This document shows positions 1 through 8,992 of a stretch of 64,000 bases of DNA, in pieces. Position 1 is the stretch's first letter. Each line of letters starts with the position of its first letter. Origin of the DNA: Toxorhynchites rutilus septentrionalis (taxonomy: Eukaryota > Arthropoda > Insecta > Diptera > Culicidae); NCBI RefSeq assembly GCF_029784135.1, contig NC_073746.1, positions 110,144,661-110,208,660 on the forward strand, in the 5' to 3' direction. Both the position numbers and the translations under genes were made by a program. A model generated the notes under the pieces. It was not told the origin of the DNA, did not search any database, and was given only the letters and a program-made list of their open reading frames with translations.

Positions 1-11
1 CTCTCCCATCG

Positions 12-1331
12 ATGACAGGCATTGAAGTTGTCGCTTGCCAGACACAAATCAATGGCAAAGACCTCTGCATTGCCTCGATATATATTCCTCCAAGAACTAT
101 GGTTGGCCGCCATCAGTTTTTTGATATCATCGATGCACTGCCGGAGCCGCGGCTAATCTTAGGTGACCTCAACTCCCATGGAACAGCATGGGGTTCACTC
201 TACGATGACAACCGTGCCACTTTGATTTATGATCTGTGCGACAACTTCAAATTGACAGTTTTGAATACTGGGGAAGCAACTAGAATAGTCAACCCTCATG
301 CACGGGCAAACATGCTAGACATATCACTTTGCTCTTCTTCGTTATCCCTGGATTGCACGTGGAAGGTAATCCAAGATCCCCACGGTAGTGACCACCTGCC
401 AATAATTTTATCGATCGCCAATGAATCAGGTTCTCGTGAGTCAGTCGATATTGCGTATGACCTCACGAAAAATATTGACTGGAGAAAATTTGCAGAAATA
501 ATATCTGAAGCACTTGTTTCAATGCATGAACTTCCTCCACTCGAAGAGAATAATTTTATATCGAGTTTGATTTACGAAAGCGCACTTCAAGCTCAAAAGA
601 AACGTGTTCCTGCTACCACTTTCCGACGTCGTCCTCCGTCACTTTGGTGGGACAAGGAATGTTCAAAGGTCTACCTTGAAAAATCATCCGCTTTCAAAAA
701 ATTCCGGAAAACTGGACTAGTGGAATGGTTTCGAAAGTACCAAGCTCTAGAAGCCAAACTAAAAGGTCTGATTAAAGCAAAAAAGCGTGGATATTGGCGA
801 AAGTTCGTCAATGGTTTGTCAAGGGAGACCGCTATGAGCATTCTTTGGAATACGGCTAGGAGAATGCGTGGCTGGAACCATACAAATGAAAGTGAGGAAT
901 ACTCTGACCGTTGGATTTTCAAATTTGCAAGAATGGTTTGTCCCGATTCCGTTCCTGCACAAAGCGTCGTACGCGATATTCCGCTCCAATGCGACTATGA
1001 GAATTTTTCGATGGTAGAATTCTCAATTGCCCTCCTCTCATGTAACAATTCAGCTCCGGGGTCGGACAAGATTAAATTCAACTTGTTGAAGAATCTTCCC
1101 GACTTGGCGAAACAGCGTTTGTTGAACTTGTTCAACAAGTTTCTGGAGCTGAATATTGTCCCACATGACTGGAGGCAAGTGAGAGTGATAGCCATACGAA
1201 AACCCAACAAGCCGGTTAGCGATCACAACTCGTATAGGCCGATTGCAATGTTATCCTGTATTCGTAAATTGTTAGAGAAAATGATTCTACTTCGTTTGGA
1301 CAAGTGGGTTGAAGCGAACAATTTGCTGTGA
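12..1331 (+). pseudogene. I element ORF2, endonuclease and N-terminal RT part
   Basis: Conceptual protein of 439 residues. An endonuclease domain fills roughly residues 1-140: GDLNSHGTAWGS carries the catalytic GDxN motif and GSDHLPI the SDH motif. RT begins about residue 340 with SAPGSDKIKFNLLK and NSYRPIAML. The first methionine is internal to the element's real protein, because about 70 residues of endonuclease would normally precede it. It ends at an in-frame TGA (1329-1331), after which the same frame resumes with NTQFGFRRGKGTND, so the stop is a mutation, not a natural end. Confidence 0.85.
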
Positions 1332-1883
1332 AATACGCAGTTTGGCTTCCGCCGAGGTAAAGGGACGAACGATTGTCTCGCGCTGCTATCTTCTGAAATC
1401 CAAATCGCATTTGCTCGCAAAGAACAAATGACTTCCGTTTTCCTCGTTATCAAAGGGGCATTTGATTCAGTTTCCATGGAAATTCTCTCAGAGAAACTTT
1501 ATAATCGTGGACTTTCACCAATTCTGAATAATTTCCTGTACAATTTACTGTCAGAAAAGCACATGTTTTTCAATCATGGCAGCTTGAAATCTTCTCGATA
1601 CAGTTTTATGGGCCTACCACAAGGCTCATGCCTAAGCCCCCTCTTGTACAGTTTTTTTCGTCAATGATATAGATGATTGTCTAACTAGAGATTGTACGTT
1701 AAGACAACTTGCAGATGATGGAGATATTTCCATCACGGGTACTAATCCCGTCGTTCTGCAAAAGTCGTTTCAAGATACCCTGAACAATTGAACAATCTGT
1801 TCACGTGGGCCCTCAACCCGCCCAATTCCAGCTTCACCTATCCGGCAAAACGATAAGGCACTCGATGTTTTTCAAATACCTGG
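1332..1883 (+). pseudogene. I element ORF2, central RT palm, frameshifted
   Basis: The frame continues from the premature stop with RT motifs. Motif A reads FLVIKGAFDSV, where the expected first aspartate (FLDIKGAFD) is replaced by valine; this residue is catalytic in RT. GLPQGSCLSP (motif B) follows. A one-base gain in a T run near 1655 shifts the frame; the next frame carries RQLADDGDIS at about 1702-1731, the catalytic YADD-type motif in its I-element form. Another frameshift occurs around 1790-1880, before the C-terminal portion. Confidence 0.8.
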
Positions 1884-3354
1884 GTGTATATTTTGATTCT
1901 AAGTGTACCTGCGTATTTGAAACAGAAATGCCAGCAAAGAATCAATTTTCTCCAGACAATAACCAGAACATGGTGGGGCGCCCATCCAGGAGACCTCATT
2001 CAATTGTACAAAACAACGATATTATCAGTGTTAGAATATGACAGTTTTTGCTTCCGATCAGCTGCCAGGATTCATATTCTCAAGCTGGAGAGAATACAAT
2101 ATCGTTGCTTGCGTATAGCCATGGGGTGTTTGCATTCGACACATACGATGAGTCTCGAAGTTTTGGCAGGAGTACCCCCGCTTACTCTTCGGTTCACAGA
2201 ATTATCCTACAGATTTCTCATCCGTTGCAAGATCATGAATCCATTGGTGATTGATAACTTCGAAAATCTACTCCAACTGATTCCTCAGTCAAGTTTTATG
2301 TCTTTATACCATGAGTACCTTACCCACGACGTGCACCCTTCACCAGGCATCTCCAACCAAGTTTGCTTCCCATACTTTTGCAATTCCTCTGTCATTTTTG
2401 ATCTGTCCATACGACAAAAAATCCATGGAATCCCAGATCATCTACGCTCATACTCTATTCCGCCGATATTTTCGGCAGAATATGGGGGCATAGTTAGATC
2501 TGATAAAATGTTTTTTACTGACGGTTCATTCATAAACGGGTCCACTGGCTTCGGCATCTTCAATGAAAATTCCAGTGTCTCTTTCAAACTCAAAGATCCT
2601 TGTTCCGTGTATGTCGCTGAACTGGGTGCGATATACTACGCACTGGGAATCATTGAAAAATTGCCCATCGACCATTATTTTATTTTTTCAGACAGTCTCA
2701 GCTCAATAGAGGCAATCCGCTCAATGAAAGTTGATAAACGCTCATCTTATTTTCTAACAAGAATAAGACAACTATTGAGTGTTTTGGTCGAAAAATTATT
2801 CAAGATTACCTTAGCATGGGTTCCCTCTCATTGCTCGATTCCGGGAAATGAGAAAGCGGACTCGCTAGCTAAGGTGGGCGCTTTAGAAGGCACTCTTTTT
2901 GAAAGGCAAATTGCTTATAATGAATTTTTCCACATTCCTCGTCAGTACACGCTCGTAAATTGGCAGCGCATGTGGAGTGAAGATGAGTTCGGTCGTTGGT
3001 TACACACGATTATCCCTAAGGTCTCGACGAGTGCATGGTTCAAGGGATTGAATGTAGGTCGTGATTTCATTCGCGTGATATCTCGGCTTATGTTCAATCA
3101 CTACAACTCAAACGCGCATCTCTATCGCATTGTGCTCGCAGCAAACAATCTTTGTGATTGTGGCGATGGCTACCACGACATCGAGCATGTTGTCTGGTTG
3201 TGTATCCGGTTCCATAATGCACGCTCTCAGCTCTCTAGAGCACTGAGAGCACAAGGCAATCGGAGATCCCGTCCGGGATATCTTAGGTAGCCGTGATCCT
3301 GATCTTCTGCTTCATCTATACCTGTTCCTCAGAAACGCCGATGTCAACGTTTAA
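1884..3354 (+). pseudogene. I element ORF2, RT thumb, RNase H and C-terminus
   Basis: The open segment of 468 residues (1884-3290) begins in the RT thumb. An RNase H domain lies at about 2505-2880 with all four acidic positions visible: FTDGSFINGS (D), YVAELGAIYYAL (E), IFSDSLSSIEAI (D), and WVPSHCSIPGNEKADSLAK (H and D). The domain removes RNA from the RNA:DNA hybrid in I elements. A C-terminal Cys/His cluster (LCDCGDGYHDIEHVVWLC) follows, as is usual for this clade. A late frameshift near 3270 moves the ending into another frame, which terminates at TAA 3352-3354. Confidence 0.85.
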
Positions 3355-3876
3355 TGATGTTTCCTTCGTTGTGTCCCCGTTTCATATCCCTCCTATCCGA
3401 TCGATAAACTTTTACTTAGTCGCGGCAATACATACACACACTCTTTACAGATACACGGGCCAAAGGTTGTACAGTACACTGATCATTCAACAAGAGCCAA
3501 AGGTTGTACCGCTCATGAAAACTCTACACGAACTGATGATTGCGCCGGCTAGTGACCATTCTCTCCTGGATTCCTCGAGTCGAGAAAGACGCACCACGCT
3601 AGATATGAGGTACATACTAGGGGGGCGTTGCTGATTAATGGTCAGCTGCATCCCAATAGGAAGTATCCCGTGTCGGGCACACGTACAGAGCATTGGAGAC
3701 AGCAACATCCCAATTACGAATACACTTGTAATACTAACCTCGAGCCAACCGCGAGTAATCGGTTACATATTACTAACATAGATAATAAGAAAAATTGTCA
3801 AAGTATTGAACTCCCGGCCCCGTGAGGCTAACGCCATATGAGCCTTGATAAAAATATATATTTTGGGAAAAAAAAA
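3355..3876 (+). other. I element 3' untranslated region and A-rich tail
   Basis: Non-coding sequence between the ORF2 stop and a run of A at about 3868-3876. It ends in a GAGGCTAACGCCATATGAGCC-type terminus before the A-rich tail, resembling the 3' ends of mosquito I elements. Short open frames here have no recognisable domain. Confidence 0.55.
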
Positions 3877-3884
3877 TCACCCGC

Positions 3885-4686
3885 ACGGGTCAGCAAGAGG
3901 AGGTGCTGCGGTCCTCATTAAACGAGATATTCCACACTATTTATGACACCGTCACAGTACTCTAAATATCCAAGCAGCGGTTGTGTGCATAGAGAGTAAA
4001 TCAGAGAAATTAGTACTAACAGCATTCTACTCATCGCCGAACCACAACCCTTCGGAGGAGGAACTGAAAGACTTCTTCTCACTCCAAGGGCACCGATTTA
4101 TTGTCGCTTTCAACTTCAACGCAAAACACACCTTCTGGGGATCAAGGCCTATTACCACTCGTGGTCGCGTTTTATACAACGTCATCACTGACTTTGGCTA
4201 TGGCATTGCATCATGCGGCGAACCAACACACTGGCCAGAGGATCTTGCACGACTTCCGGACCTGCTAGACTTCGCTGTCACAAAAAACATTAATAGTAAA
4301 CGAATTCAATCTAAGCTTCTTCTGGACTTATCATCTGATCACTCACCAATACTTCTGGAATATTTCATAGAAAAAGAAGTGAAGCAGACATCATCCAATC
4401 TCACCAACTTTTCTACGAACTGGACAACATATAAGACATACATCTCTTCTAACATGCTCGATTTACCTCTGGATAACGAACATCATATCGAAGCCGCAGT
4501 TAACCAGCTCAGTGAACTCATGAAAATTGCTGCGAGTATAGCTACCCCACCTATGAAGATCCTGAAACACAGAAAAATTGTTTCTGCCTCAAACATAAAA
4601 GCAGCAGTTGCAGAAAAACGACGCCTAAGACGTATCTGGCAAAACAAACGATCGCCTAAAAGCCAACTCAATATGGCACAACGTAA

Positions 4687-4689
<3 letters not shown>
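3885..4689 (+). pseudogene. Jockey ORF2, endonuclease domain
   Basis: Open frame 3983-4689, preceded in frame by a stop at 3942. FNFNAKHTFWGS stands where Jockey proteins have GDFNAKHTxWGS, so the catalytic aspartate is asparagine here. LSSDHSPILLEY retains the SDH motif. The C-terminal basic region (VAEKRRLRRIWQNKR) leads to the SINE target site. Residues past position 4689 are encoded by the SINE's microsatellite tail, not by Jockey. Confidence 0.8.
4677..4689. repeat. SINE target site duplication, left copy
   Basis: CACAACGTAAACT, identical to 4988-5000; flanks the SINE on the side of its microsatellite tail. The Jockey frame reads through as QRKL into RKLLQDEKDEK when the SINE is removed. 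Confidence 0.85.
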
Positions 4690-4717
<28 letters not shown>

Positions 4718-4987
4718 CTTCTTCTTGAATGGCGTTAACGTTCCCTGTGGAACTTTTGCCGTCTCAACATATGCATTAACTAGCGTCATTTATTAATACT
4801 AGTTGAGATTTCTTAAGCCAAATAACACGCCTTGAATGTATTCCGAGGGGCAAGCTCTTGAATACGCGTGACCACAGTGCAAGTCGAAGGAAATTTCTTT
4901 GACGAAAAATCCCCCGGCCAGAACGGGATTCGAACCCGAACACCCGGCATGATAATGTGAGACGCTAACCACTCGGCCACGGGTGCA
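4690..4987 (-). mobile_element. tRNA-derived SINE with GAA-repeat tail
   Basis: On the minus strand, the head starts at 4987 with a box A-like segment (TGGCCGAGTGGTTAGCG, plus coordinates about 4963-4979) and a consensus box B GGTTCGAATCC (about 4926-4936). These are pol III internal promoter elements of a serine-tRNA-like head. A body of about 190 bp ends in a (GAA)n tail, seen on the plus strand as CTT repeats at 4690-4727. The 13-bp direct repeats CACAACGTAAACT at 4677-4689 and 4988-5000 are the target site duplication. General form is like the Feilai-type SINEs of Aedes; family assignment is not proven. Confidence 0.85.
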
Positions 4988-5000
4988 CACAACGTAAACT
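4988..5000. repeat. SINE target site duplication, right copy
   Basis: Exact 13-bp repeat of 4677-4689, adjacent to the tRNA-like head of the SINE. Confidence 0.85.
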
Positions 5001-5074
5001 AAGAAAGCTATTACAAGACGAGAAAGATGAAAAATTCCATCATTACCTCACTGAATTGTCGCCAAATCAAGATA

Positions 5075-6368
5075 AAGGGTGTGTCACATCAAATTGCATC
5101 ACGGAAAAAACGCTGTAGAAATTCGCCCAGTAGACCGATCCTTTTGAAAATTTTAGACAGTAAAATAAAAACTATTAAACAACTTTTGGCATTTTCTTTT
5201 TATTCATACTTCGAGCCCAAGCCCGTATGCTCGCACCTTCCTCTTTACCCCGTCCATAAGGTTCTGTACAACGTCAGGTTGTAGTTTTTTTGAACAGAAA
5301 CCCATTTTCTCTTGAAGTCCGCTTCCGATTTGACAACTTTTGGGTTCTTCCGGAGGGCCTGCTTCATAATCGCCCAATATTTCTCTATTGGGCGAAGCGA
5401 AGCGTTGGGCGGGTTCATTTCCTTTGGCACGAAGGTGACCCCGTTGGCTTCGTACCACTCCATCACGTCCTTTGAATAGTGGCACGAAGCGAGATCCGGC
5501 CAGAAGATGGTCGGGCCCTCGTGCTGCTTCAATAGTGGTAGTAAGCGCTTCTGTAGGCACTCCTTAAGGTAAACCTGCCCGTTTGCCGTGCCGGTCATCA
5601 CGAAGGGGGCGCTCCGCTTTCCGCAAGAGCAGATCGCTTGCCACACCATGTACTTTTTGGCAAACTTGGATAGTTTCTGCTTGCGAATCTCCTCCGGAAC
5701 GCTGAATTTGTCCTCTGCGGAGAAGAACAACAGGCCCGGCAGCTGACGAAAGTCCGCTTTGACGTAGGTTTCGTCGTCCATTACCAGGCAATGCGGCTTC
5801 GTCAGCATTTCGGTGTACAGCTTCCGGGCTCGCGTCTTCCCCACCATGTTTTGCCTTTCGTCGCGGTTAGGAGCCTTCTGAACCTTGTATGTACGCAGGC
5901 CCTCCCGCTGCTTGGTCCGCTGGACGAATGAACTTGACAAATTCAGCTTATTGGCGACATCCCGGACCGAACTTCTCGGATCACGTCTAAACTGCTTAAC
6001 TACGCGCTTGTGATCTTTTTCACTGACGGAGCATCCATTTTTGCCGTTCTTCACCTTCCGGTCGATGGTTAGGTTCTCGAAGTATCGTTTTAGTACTCTG
6101 TTGACCGTGGATTGGACGATTCCCAGCATCTTACCGATGTCCCGATGTGACAACTCCGGATTCTCGAAATGAGTGCACAGGATTAATTCACGACGCTCTT
6201 TTTCGTTCGACGACATTTTTCCAAATTTACGAAAAATTGGCAGTGAAACATGGCCAACGTGATCTATACATTCTTATCTGATTATAAGCGAAAGCTGAAG
6301 ATATAATTCCTAAAAATTAAATTTCTACAGCGTTTTTTCCGTGATGCAATTTGATGTGACACACCCTT
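5075..6368 (-). mobile_element. mariner-like element (IS630-Tc1-mariner, DD36E-type), near-intact
   Basis: 1,294 bp bounded by identical 49-bp terminal inverted repeats (5075-5123 and 6320-6368, outer end AAGGGTGTGTCACATC) and TA duplications at 5073-5074 and 6369-6370. TA target duplication and a D,D,E transposase place it in the IS630-Tc1-mariner superfamily. It sits inside the Jockey relic, so it is younger than that element. Perfect TIRs suggest recent insertion. Confidence 0.92.
5204..6216 (-). pseudogene. mariner-like transposase, one frameshift near the C-terminus
   Basis: A 323-residue open frame starts at 6216. The N-terminal half has two helix-turn-helix-like segments (ELSHRDIGKMLGIVQSTVNRV; SSVRDVANKLNLSSSFVQR). 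The catalytic triad is visible: VMDDETYVK (about D149), FWPDLASCHY (D241) and RPIEKYW (E278). There are 36 residues between the second D and E, against 37 in the 19.4-kb relative; one codon appears missing in NPPNASLRPIEK. In an A run near 5285 (minus strand) one base seems lost, diverting the last about 12 residues; the alternative frame continues with VVQNLMDGVKRKVRAYGLG and stops at 5204, matching the C-terminus of the other element. The Asp before Glu in DDE is taken as catalytic by family analogy. Confidence 0.85.
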
Positions 6369-6370
6369 TA

Positions 6371-6668
6371 CTAACTACTCGCTATGGAAGGCAACTAAGG
6401 ATCTAAAACGGCCTCAGTTACAGATCCCGCCGTTCAGAATGCCCTCTGGGAAATGGGCCAGAAGTGATGATAAAAAAGCAGCTACTTTTACAAACCATCT
6501 TCATCAAGTTTTCACCCCGAATCAATCGGCACCTAATGAAGAAACGCTCGAATTTTCTGGTGCAACAAATCAAAAAAACTGAAAATCAAACACCGACTGG
6601 TGAGACACGTTATCTAAAATCACATCAATGTAAAAAAGTCACCCGGCATTGACCACATCAACGGACAG
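6371..6668 (+). pseudogene. Jockey ORF2, segment between endonuclease and RT
   Basis: Resumes the Jockey frame after the mariner insertion: SLWKATKDLKRPQLQIPPFR is followed by SGKWARSDDKKAATF, the linker typical of Jockey ORF2 before the RT fingers. Frameshifts break it around 6580-6640. Confidence 0.65.
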
Positions 6669-7943
6669 ATGATCATGGAACTACCAGATCTGGCAATAAA
6701 ACATCTCACGAGAATTTTCAACGCGATGACCCATAGAGGATATTTCCCACAAGCATGGAAAATTTCTACCATCATTATGATTCCTAAGCCAGGGAAAGAC
6801 GCCCAGAAAGTGGAATCTTATAGACCTATCAGCATCCTTCCAATCTTCCCAAAAGTGTTCGAAAAAATTATCCTAATGAAATCAACGCCCGAGATTGAAA
6901 GATTGATCCCGAATCATCAATTCGGATTCCGAGCAAAACATGGCGCTATTGAACAAGTGCACCGATTGGTAGAAGAAATTCGTAAAGTATACGAAGGCCG
7001 CGGATATTGCTCAGCGCTTTTTCTTGATGTAGCTCAAGCATTCGATAAAGTCTGGCACGAAGGACTGCTCTATAAAATTAAAAATATGCTACCTCAATTG
7101 TATGAAATTATGTGTTCTTATCTACTGGGAAGAAAGTTCCATGTTCGGTATAACCAGGCTCTATCACCAGAGCGAGAAATTTATGCTGGTGTTCCACAGG
7201 GCAGTGTCCTTGGACCGATTCTACATCTCATCTATACAGCTGATCTCCCAATCGCGCAGAACTTAATGACTACAACTTTCGCAGATGACACAGCAATCCT
7301 CAGCAGTCACAAAAACAGAACGATTGCTTCACGGGATCTCCAGGAACATATAACGGTAGTGGAAAAGTGGCTTTAAAAATGAAGAATTAAAGTAAACGAA
7401 ACAAAATGTGTCCATGTTACGTTCACACTTAATCAGAACATATGTCCACAAATCAAGTTCAATGGATCTGCAGTGCCCCAATTGAATGAAATGAAATATC
7501 TCGGTGTACACCTAGATCGCCGTCTCACCTGGAAGAAACATACAGAAACAAAGAAAACGCAACTGAAGATGCGAGCAAATCAATTACATTGGCTAATCGG
7601 GAGGAAGTCGAAATTAAAACTTGAGTTCAAACTACTTCTATATAAATCCATGCTGAAACCTATTTGGTATTATGGCTGCCAACTATGGCAAACAGCTTCA
7701 GCAAGTAACATCGAAATTATCGAGAGAGTACAAAATAAGCTGCTAAGACAAATTACTGGCGCCCCTTGGTACATCCGCAATACTGTCATACGTCGAGACT
7801 TAAGGATGGCGACGGTTAAAGAAGAACTTCATAAAACGAGGAGGAAATATGCGGAAAAGTTCAAGAATCATCCAAACCCATTAGCAAGGCGACTCGGTCA
7901 ACCTATGGTTTCACGTCCTAAGAAAAAAACGTTAATTATTTAA
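6669..7943 (+). pseudogene. Jockey ORF2, reverse transcriptase domain
   Basis: The 235-residue segment 6669-7376 holds the RT core: STIIMIPKPGKDAQKVESYRP, QFGFRAKHGAIEQVHRL, ALFLDVAQAFDKVWHEGL (motif A, both aspartates present), GVPQGSVLGP (motif B) and TTFADDTAILSS (motif C, catalytic FADD). Stops at 7374-7376 and 7383-7385 cut the frame; it resumes with the thumb region NEMKYLGVHLDRRLTWKKH and continues to a natural-looking end at 7943 (156-residue piece 7473-7943). The catalytic residues survive, but the frame does not. Confidence 0.85.
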
Positions 7944-8530
7944 AGTGATCAAACGTTATTGTTGTGCTCCAGCACACATGTTAAATTTCAACTATAAGAT
8001 TTGATAACAGATGTAATTCGTTATTATGTTAAAACCAAATGCATAACCAAATATTGTTATTTCCACATCATGGAAGGTTCAATAAATAATTGTATGGAAA
8101 AAAAAGAGATAACCATTTTAATTTTTTCAATTTACGTCCCCACTAGAATTTTTTTTGTTTACCCAATTAATAAATCGTCTCAGCTTCTACCGCAAAAAAA
8201 AACAAAAAACGCGGGAATCGATTTATCGAAATTCAAATGTAGCATTTGTTTCGCGGACACTGAGGGGGTAGGACATAAATATATTATGCAATTTAAGCCC
8301 TGCCCTGAAACGGATTGAGTATGAAAAAAATAAAAGAAAGCATTCGCGATTTCTATCTCATTAGAGCAGGGTTACTACATAACTACAGAGTATGTATTTG
8401 TACAGATTTGTCAGGTTTTTAAAACCAAGGATCTGTAGATACAGATTACAACATAATAAAATAATATATAATATATAATATATAATAATTGTCAATATTT
8501 ATCGTTTTATTTTTCTCAGGGTAAATTCAG
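7944..8530. other. Jockey 3' tail, then AT-rich DNA without a recognised gene
   Basis: The Jockey 3' untranslated region runs to an A run at about 8095-8105. Beyond it, A/T homopolymers and a low-complexity ATATAATATATAATA tract at 8460-8490. A 105-codon open frame (8001-8318) begins in the Jockey tail and has no recognised motif. Confidence 0.45.
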
Positions 8531-8760
8531 CACCATTTCATCCATTCATTTGGATTCTGCGTACAAGGATCCCCCTAAGATTTTCAACAGGATTCAAGTC
8601 TGGAGAGTGAGCCGGCCAGTCCAAAAAAAAATAGTTTTTGGTCCTTAATCTATTGCTTAGTTTTCTTGCTGATATGCATATGATTTGATATGTTAATTTT
8701 GTGTGACGATATCCACGCAAAAACAGTAGGAGAGAGGATCCAGAACATGTATGTAATCCT
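8526..8760 (-). pseudogene. Tc1-type transposase C-terminal relic
   Basis: A minus-strand frame reads ISARKLSNRLRTKNYFFLDW then PAHSPDLNPVENL and GIL. The block DWPAHSPDLNPVENLWG is the hallmark of Tc1-family (DD34E) transposases around the third catalytic residue. Only about 60 residues remain open and no inverted repeats were found around it. Confidence 0.7.
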
Positions 8761-8992
8761 TGAATGATATGAAAGCTAGCTTGAGCTTTCCGGTTGCATA
8801 GACAAACTGCAATTTATGCTCTGTCCATTTGCTACTTCTGTGGGAACAAAAAAAGTCATTCATCATTTTTATTGCATCTATAGATGGAATAGACTGAAAA
8901 GTTTACTGAAGAAATTGATTGACTATCGGTATTAAATTCTGCAAGCACGTGAATTGGCTCATTGAAATATGATGATAAATGATTTATGCTAT
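8761..8992. other. No gene recognised
   Basis: AT-rich sequence between the Tc1 relic and the foldback element. It may be the remainder of the Tc1 element, but no motif is visible. Confidence 0.3.

Larger units (their letters stand above)
1..3876 (+). mobile_element. I-clade non-LTR retrotransposon, decayed, 5' end outside window
   Basis: Order of domains is apurinic endonuclease, reverse transcriptase, then RNase H, followed by an untranslated tail and an A-rich end near 3868-3876. A C-terminal RNase H placed after the RT is characteristic of the I clade and absent from typical Jockey elements. The window opens inside the endonuclease domain, so the 5' part (and any ORF1) lies upstream. The reading frame is broken by an in-frame stop at 1329 and by frameshifts near 1655, 1790-1880 and 3270, so the copy is dead. 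The 3' end runs directly into the Jockey fragment that follows; whether one inserted into the other's A tail cannot be decided by eye. Confidence 0.88.
3877..8105 (+). mobile_element. Jockey-clade non-LTR retrotransposon, 5'-truncated, split by two insertions
   Basis: Endonuclease followed by RT without RNase H, in the Jockey arrangement. It starts within the endonuclease domain (GSARGGAAVLIKRDIPHYL around 3885-3943) and ends after the RT C-terminal region, with a short A run at about 8095-8105. It is interrupted by a SINE (4690-4987) and a mariner-like element (5075-6368); removing both restores a continuous reading direction. Stops at 3942, around 7374-7384 and elsewhere show it is a relic. 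No target site duplication was found for the Jockey copy itself. Confidence 0.85.

Noticed and set aside
4918..4990. Functional tRNA-Ser-like gene on the minus strand
   Set aside because: Good box A and box B, but the segment is the head of a 298-bp element with a GAA tail and 13-bp target duplications, i.e. a SINE.
1..8105. Endogenous virus or LTR retrovirus
   Set aside because: Domain order, A-rich tails, absence of LTRs, protease and integrase identify non-LTR retrotransposons.
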